Of a DNA stretch of 9,428 nt, positions 5,761-9,428 are shown one piece after another. Made by a program: the position numbers and the translations under genes. The DNA is taken from positions 1 through 9,428 of the forward strand of contig JBPCJO010000030.1 in NCBI GenBank assembly GCA_051005235.1, written 5' to 3'. Source of the stretch: JALQXV01 sp051005235 (GTDB lineage Bacteria; Patescibacteriota; Saccharimonadia; Saccharimonadales; 2-12-FULL-41-12). Position 1 is the stretch's first letter. Each line of letters begins with the position of its first letter. The notes below the pieces were generated by a model, which saw nothing but the letters and a program-made list of their open reading frames with translations, did no database searches and was not told the origin of the DNA.

Positions 5761-7710
5761 ATGGCTACCCATAGTAAAAAAACAGCAAAACGAAAAACCA
5801 GCTCCAAGCACCGCACCAGAACCTCGGGCTATCTGCGTAACCGGAAGTTACGCGTGTTATTTCCTTTACTGATAGTCGCGCTACTGGGCTTAGCGTACTA
5901 CATTAATCGAGGACCTAGCTCGCCACCGTTGCCGTCGCCACCGGCTGACGCACTTTATCGGCAATCAAGCCAGCCAATCGAAGCCCGGGTAGACGACTTA
6001 CTTAGTCGCATGACCTTAGACGAAAAGATCGGGCAGATGGCACTAGTCGATAAAAACAGCTTAAAAAAGACGGTCGACATTAGCAGATACAACCTAGGCG
6101 GCATCTTAAGCGGTGCTGGGGCAAAGCCATCGAACAATACGCCGCACGGTTGGGTTGAGATGGTTTCTGAAATGAAAAAACAAGCGCAGGAATCCCGCTT
6201 AGGGATCCCTATTTTATACGGCGTCGACGCCAACCACGGCAACGGTAACGTACCTGTCAGCACTATATTTCCACATGCCATTGGCTTAGGCGCGGCAAAC
6301 GACAGCGAGCTCACCACGTCGGTGGCAACCGCCACCGCCCAAGAAGTCATAGCTACCGGCATTAATTGGAGTTACTCGCCCTCATTGGACGCCCCGTTAG
6401 ACATTAGGTGGGGAAGAGTCTACGAAGCGTTCTCTGACAATCCAGCGCTCAATGCCACACAAGGCGCCGCCTACATCAAAGGTGTCCAGCAAACCAGCGT
6501 CCTGGCTACCGCTAAACACTTTTTAGCAACTGGCTCAATGACCTGGGGGCAATCAAAAAATAAGAAGTTCCAGATAGACCAAGGTGTGATACCAGCCCAT
6601 GAAGAGTTGCTCGATAGTCATTATTTAGTTCCATATGCCGCCGCCAGCCAGGCAGATGTGGCTAGCGTTATGGTTGGCCTAAGCTTTTGGGGTGACAAAC
6701 GGGTTATCGCCAACAAGCACCTCATTACCGATAAGTTAAAAAATCAGCTCGGCTATAAAGGTTTTGTGGTGTCAGACTGGTATGGAATGTACGAATTTTC
6801 GGGGAAGAGTAAATACGAAGCCAATATCGAGACCATTAACGCCGGCGTCGATATGGCAATGCTACCGTACGATTACAAAGACTTCGTGAAAGACGTCAAC
6901 CGGGCAGTCCAAAAAGAAGCCATAACCCACCAACGGATTGACGACGCCGTACGCCGCATTTTGTATCAAAAATTTAATGCCGGTTTATTTGATGCACCTC
7001 GCCAAAATCAACCAGGCCTCGACACCGTTGGTTCGCCACAAAACCGTGACATCGCCCGGCAAGCGGTCGCTGCCTCATCGGTACTACTCAAAAACAATGA
7101 CGAACTACTTCCATTAGCCAAAAATGCTGACCATATCTTAGTCGCGGGTAGCGGCGCCGACAATGTCGGCCGACAAGCCGGCGCTTGGACCATCGAGTGG
7201 CAGGGCATCAACGGCAATTATGTACCCGGTGGCACCTCAATTTTGCAAGGCCTTCGTCAAACCAGTCCCGGCAATAAGATTGACTACGACGCAAACGCCA
7301 ACTTTGCCTCTAATATAAAAGCCGACGTCGGTATAGCAGTAGTCGGCGAAAAACCGTACGCCGAAGGCTTTGGCGACAACCCCAATCCATCGCTAGACGA
7401 AGCCGACAAACAAGTAATTGAGCGCCTAAAAGAACGCAGCAACAAAGTTATTGTCATTGTTATCTCTGGCCGCCCGCTGTTGATGACTGATCAGATTAAG
7501 CAGGCCGATGCACTAGTAGCAGCCTGGCTGCCGGGCAGTGAAGGAACAGGTATTGCAGATGTACTCTTTGGCGACAAGCCTTTTAAAGCTAAACTACCGC
7601 TATTGTGGCCAACTGGTTTGCATCAGATCCCGACCACCGTTAATGGTAAAACTGCCGACGGCAGTGCGCCGTTGTTTGATCGTGGGTTTGGGCTAGCGGG
7701 TCGCCCTTGA
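5761..7710 (+). CDS. Membrane-anchored glycoside hydrolase family 3 (exo-beta-glucosidase type)
   Basis: A 649-residue, two-domain GH3 enzyme that removes terminal beta-glucosyl-type residues from glycans. A very basic N-terminus and a hydrophobic helix at 31-48 anchor it with the catalytic part outside. Domain 1 (about 70-400) shows LLSRMTLDEKIGQM, YGVDANHG (Asp156), RWGRVYEAFSDNP (Arg216, Glu222), AKHF (Lys252-His253) and FVVSDWYGM, where Asp339 is the expected nucleophile. Domain 2 has GAWTIEWQG and VGEKPYAEGFGD; by comparison with barley ExoI, Glu535 (PYAE) is the likely acid/base. The two-domain form with SDW and PYAE argues against the single-domain NagZ type. There is no C-terminal FnIII domain. 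The usual KHFVGDGG is KHFLATGS here. The substrate could be a beta-glucan, cellobiose or host-derived glycan. It ends with TGA. Confidence 0.93.
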   Translation: MATHSKKTAKRKTSSKHRTRTSGYLRNRKLRVLFPLLIVALLGLAYYINRGPSSPPLPSPPADALYRQSSQPIEARVDDLLSRMTLDEKIGQMALVDKNSLKKTVDISRYNLGGILSGAGAKPSNNTPHGWVEMVSEMKKQAQESRLGIPILYGVDANHGNGNVPVSTIFPHAIGLGAANDSELTTSVATATAQEVIATGINWSYSPSLDAPLDIRWGRVYEAFSDNPALNATQGAAYIKGVQQTSVLATAKHFLATGSMTWGQSKNKKFQIDQGVIPAHEELLDSHYLVPYAAASQADVASVMVGLSFWGDKRVIANKHLITDKLKNQLGYKGFVVSDWYGMYEFSGKSKYEANIETINAGVDMAMLPYDYKDFVKDVNRAVQKEAITHQRIDDAVRRILYQKFNAGLFDAPRQNQPGLDTVGSPQNRDIARQAVAASSVLLKNNDELLPLAKNADHILVAGSGADNVGRQAGAWTIEWQGINGNYVPGGTSILQGLRQTSPGNKIDYDANANFASNIKADVGIAVVGEKPYAEGFGDNPNPSLDEADKQVIERLKERSNKVIVIVISGRPLLMTDQIKQADALVAAWLPGSEGTGIADVLFGDKPFKAKLPLLWPTGLHQIPTTVNGKTADGSAPLFDRGFGLAGRP

Positions 7711-7735
7711 CCAAGCAGCCAATCAATAGTAAAGT
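7707..7735 (+). promoter_or_regulatory. Candidate promoter of msrB
   Basis: TTGACC (7707-7712, overlapping the GH3 stop), a 17-nt spacer and TAAAGT (7730-7735). The -10 ends 11 nt before ATG 7747, predicting a leader of only a few bases, and no Shine-Dalgarno is visible. Confidence 0.4.
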
Positions 7736-7743
7736 TAACTATA
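7730..7743. promoter_or_regulatory. Candidate operator: 14-bp near-palindrome at the msrB start
   Basis: TAAAGTTAACTATA is a palindrome with one mismatched pair around a perfect AGTTAACT core. It overlaps the proposed -10 and start site of the msrB promoter, a position suited to repression, possibly by the XRE protein encoded at 8161. Binding is not shown. Confidence 0.3.
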
Positions 7744-7746
7744 CAT

Positions 7747-8154
7747 ATGACTGACGAGCCAATGAAAGACAAACCTGATGAATTCTGGAAGCAAAAACTG
7801 ACTCCAGAGCAGTATCGGGTTGCCCGCGAAAAGGGTACCGAGCCAGCCTTTACCGGTCAGTTTGTAGACCACCATGATGACGGCACCTACGTCTGCGTGG
7901 CCTGCAGCCAAGAACTATTCCCGAGTGATACCAAGTTTGAGTCCGGCTCGGGTTGGCCAAGCTTTACCGATCCGGTCAACCAGCAGCATGTCGATCTTCA
8001 CACCGACAGTAGCTTTGGCATGGAGCGCACCGAGGTAACTTGTTCTAATTGTGGCGCGCATCTGGGGCACGTTTTTCCTGATGGGCCAGCCGATAAGGGC
8101 GGGCAACGCTATTGCATAAACTCAATCTCGCTCGATTTTAAAGCAAAAAACTAG
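7747..8154 (+). CDS. msrB: Peptide-methionine (R)-S-oxide reductase MsrB
   Basis: A 135-residue, full-length single-domain MsrB, which reduces methionine-R-sulfoxide in proteins back to methionine using thioredoxin-type reductants. It has the zinc cysteine pairs Cys50-X2-Cys53 and Cys99-X2-Cys102, the signature SGSGWPSF (66-73), CGAHLGHVFPDGP, and RYCINSISL with catalytic Cys123. In several MsrBs, including as I recall the E. coli enzyme, the motif reads SGCGWPSF; here the third residue is Ser68, so a resolving cysteine at that position is absent. There is no signal peptide, so it is cytoplasmic, and it is not fused to MsrA. No Shine-Dalgarno precedes ATG 7747; an in-frame ATG at 7762 is an alternative start. 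The XRE gene follows after 6 nt. Confidence 0.95.
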   Translation: MTDEPMKDKPDEFWKQKLTPEQYRVAREKGTEPAFTGQFVDHHDDGTYVCVACSQELFPSDTKFESGSGWPSFTDPVNQQHVDLHTDSSFGMERTEVTCSNCGAHLGHVFPDGPADKGGQRYCINSISLDFKAKN

Positions 8155-8160
8155 TCCGAC

Positions 8161-8373
8161 ATGTTCTATAAACAGCGCGAGACTACCCACAATGCCGTAA
8201 CCGCAGCCCGCAAGGCCGCCGGTTTAACGCAAGCCGAATTAGCCGACACAGTAACTGTTACTAGGCAGACAATTATCGCCATTGAGAAGGGTAACTATAC
8301 CCCAAGCGTCCTACTTGCGCTAAAATTAGCAAAAGCACTTAAAAAAAGCGTTGAGGAGCTTTTCTGGTTATGA
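8161..8373 (+). CDS. Small XRE-family transcriptional regulator
   Basis: A 70-residue protein that is almost entirely one helix-turn-helix domain: AARKAAGLTQAELADTVTV, TRQTIIAIEKGNYTPS, then LALKLAKALKKSVEELFWL. It matches the stand-alone regulators (COG1476 type) that bind short operators as dimers. It has no sensor domain or regulatory cysteines (there is no Cys at all). It begins 6 nt after msrB with no Shine-Dalgarno, so it is probably translated by coupling on the msrB transcript. It may regulate msrB or the reductase gene downstream, both of which have inverted repeats in front. It ends with TGA. Confidence 0.9.
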   Translation: MFYKQRETTHNAVTAARKAAGLTQAELADTVTVTRQTIIAIEKGNYTPSVLLALKLAKALKKSVEELFWL

Positions 8374-8428
8374 AAGATTTATTTTCAAAAGACAATGTAT
8401 CGAAGGGAGATGGATTTATTACAGTCCC

Positions 8429-8457
8429 TAGCGTCATTTTTTAGTAAGATAACGCTA
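8429..8457. promoter_or_regulatory. Inverted repeat upstream of the FMN reductase gene
   Basis: TAGCGT (8429-8434) and ACGCTA (8452-8457) are exact complements. Pairing continues inward past one mismatch (8436-8440 with 8446-8450, one G-T pair), leaving a five-base loop. It has no following T-run, and -10-like sequences lie at its right side (TATATT 8456-8461), so an operator for the upstream XRE protein is a better guess than a terminator. Confidence 0.4.
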
Positions 8458-8466
8458 TATTTATAC

Positions 8467-8473
8467 AGAAAGG
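8467..8473 (+). promoter_or_regulatory. Shine-Dalgarno for the 8481 gene
   Basis: AGAAAGG with 7 nt to ATG 8481, setting this start and showing that this gene uses a conventional leader. Confidence 0.6.
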
Positions 8474-8480
8474 CATCTCC

Positions 8481-9191
8481 ATGACTAAAACTGAATACAA
8501 CAACCTAACTGCGCTATTCCTCAATAACACCCTAAAAAAATCCCCTGATAAAAGCAATACCGAGGGTTTAATTGAGGTAAGTCGACTAATAATGGAAAAA
8601 CAGGGTGTCAAAACCGAAATAATCCGGCCGATTGACCACGATATTGCCACCGGTATATACCCAGATATGACCGAGCACGGCTGGAAAACCGACGAATGGC
8701 CCCAATTATATAAAAAAGTGATGGCTGCCGACATCTTAATACTGGCAGGCCCGATCTGGCTGGGCGATAACAGTTCAATTATGAAGAAAATTATCGAACG
8801 CCTATACGCTTGTTCCGGTATTTTAAACAACCAGGGCCAATACGCTTTTTACGGCAAAATTGGTGGTTGTCTTATCACCGGTAACGAGGACGGGGTTAAA
8901 CACTGCGCCATGAACGTATTGTACAGTTTGCAACATGTCGGCTACAGCATACCGCCGCAAGCCGACGCTGGCTGGATAGGGCCAGTCGGGCCAGGGCCAA
9001 GTTATTTAGATGAAGGTTCAGGCGGCCCAGAAAGCGATTTCACGAACCGAAACACGACATTTATGACCTGGAACCTCTTACATTTGGCGAGAACACTAAA
9101 AGAGCTGGGCGGTTTTCCGGCTCATGGAAATCAGCCGAATAAATGGGAGGCCGGTGCCCGTTTTGATTTTGAAAATCCAGAATACCGCTAA
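8481..9191 (+). CDS. Flavodoxin-fold NADPH-dependent FMN reductase family protein
   Basis: A 236-residue protein of the flavodoxin-like FMN reductase group. Strand 1 (LTALFLNNTL) leads into the phosphate-binding loop KKSPDKSNTEGL (about 19-30). The AADILILAGPIWLG segment is followed by DNSSIMKKIIERL (Pro91-Ile92-Trp93 and onward contact the isoalloxazine in relatives). GCLITGNEDG (Gly134-Asn135-Glu136-Asp137) is the third flavin-contacting loop. Such proteins bind FMN and transfer electrons to quinones, azo or nitro compounds, or iron; the substrate cannot be told here. The C-terminal part from about 160 (GWIGPVGPGPSYLDEGSGGP) is longer than in plain flavodoxins but common in this subgroup. 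It has its own Shine-Dalgarno and is followed 27 nt later by a DsbA-like gene. It is cytoplasmic. Confidence 0.88.
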   Translation: MTKTEYNNLTALFLNNTLKKSPDKSNTEGLIEVSRLIMEKQGVKTEIIRPIDHDIATGIYPDMTEHGWKTDEWPQLYKKVMAADILILAGPIWLGDNSSIMKKIIERLYACSGILNNQGQYAFYGKIGGCLITGNEDGVKHCAMNVLYSLQHVGYSIPPQADAGWIGPVGPGPSYLDEGSGGPESDFTNRNTTFMTWNLLHLARTLKELGGFPAHGNQPNKWEAGARFDFENPEYR

Positions 9192-9203
9192 TCAAACATT
9201 ATA

Positions 9204-9212
9204 TGAGATACT
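9204..9212 (+). promoter_or_regulatory. Candidate extended -10 box of the 9219 gene
   Basis: TGA then GATACT (9207-9212), ending exactly 6 nt before ATG 9219, the same geometry as at 1649 and 5043. There is no clear -35 and no Shine-Dalgarno. Confidence 0.3.
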
Positions 9213-9218
9213 AATTAC

Positions 9219-9428
9219 ATGGCAATTATTGTACACATTCGAGATTTTACTGATCCGACCTGCCCGTTTGCATACTCGCTTGAGCCGACAATGTGGCGCC
9301 TCAGGTGGCTGTATGGCGACCAGCTTAGCTGGCAGTCTAGTATGATCGTGCTCTACACAACGATTGATCCGACGATTACCCCAGAAATGTTAGCCACAAC
9401 CCGTAGCAAATTACGAAAGTTTTACGGC
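9219..9428 (+). CDS. DsbA/FrnE-like thioredoxin-fold protein, N-terminal part (runs off the right edge)
   Basis: Seventy codons from ATG 9219 remain open at the window end. The protein begins MAIIVHIRDFTDPTCPFAYS and continues LEPTMWRLRWLYGDQLSW. That matches the start of DsbA-family (COG2761-like) proteins: a first strand ending in DP, the active-site helix beginning with Cys15-Pro-Phe-Ala, the EP that follows, and the RWLYGDQLxW strand. The second cysteine of the usual CxxC is Ala18 here, so this is a single-cysteine variant, as in many glutathione S-transferase kappa/isomerase-like relatives and some actinobacterial DsbA-like proteins. No signal peptide is present. It starts 27 nt after the FMN reductase gene and may belong to the same redox cluster. 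Confidence 0.75.
   Translation, partial: MAIIVHIRDFTDPTCPFAYSLEPTMWRLRWLYGDQLSWQSSMIVLYTTIDPTITPEMLATTRSKLRKFYG

Noticed and set aside
5761..7710. GH3 protein as NagZ-type beta-N-acetylhexosaminidase
   Set aside because: It has the second GH3 domain with VGEKPYAE and the SDW nucleophile motif, and lacks the KHFPGHG loop with the catalytic His of NagZ.
9124..9345. Open frame spanning the end of the FMN reductase gene
   Set aside because: It overlaps the reductase end and the start of the DsbA-like gene in another frame and resembles no family; both overlapping genes are better supported.

Overview
The window is compact, moderate-GC bacterial chromosome: about a dozen small, closely packed genes on both strands, with no rRNA, tRNA, CRISPR array or intact transposase visible. 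TAA, TAG and TGA are all used as stops (TGA ends the GH3 and small XRE genes), so the code is standard at TGA. The many small membrane-anchored proteins, the high share of unrecognised genes and several genes whose -10 box sits only 6-9 nt before the ATG would fit a Patescibacteria/Saccharibacteria-like or other Gram-positive-type organism. That placement is a low-confidence inference; nothing here is a lineage marker.

Layout. 1-843 (minus): a gene cut by the left edge, preceded by a membrane-anchored leucine-rich-repeat protein. 952-1452 (plus): an unrecognised protein with a strong Shine-Dalgarno. 1649-4012 (plus): an apparent three-gene operon behind a near-consensus promoter. It encodes an HTH-Panacea (DUF4065) antitoxin-like protein, an overlapping RelE-like toxin candidate, and a DUF2130/COG4487 coiled-coil protein with a possible PD-(D/E)XK-type core. 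4009-5043 (minus): an unrecognised soluble protein and a two-helix membrane protein, separated by a striking 58-bp near-perfect palindrome. 5129-7710 (plus): a membrane-anchored, four-cysteine extracytoplasmic protein and a membrane-anchored family 3 glycoside hydrolase. 7747-9428 (plus): a redox-flavoured run of MsrB, a small XRE-type regulator, a flavodoxin-fold FMN reductase and the start of a DsbA-like thioredoxin-fold protein.

Working together. The first plus-strand operon looks like a type II toxin-antitoxin module of the Panacea kind, translationally coupled to a nuclease-like protein of different base composition. The last block suggests a response to oxidised methionine and thiols at or near the cell surface. 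The most unusual signals are the large palindrome at 4485-4542, the toxin-antitoxin-DUF2130 arrangement, and the recurring promoter geometry that predicts leaderless mRNAs.
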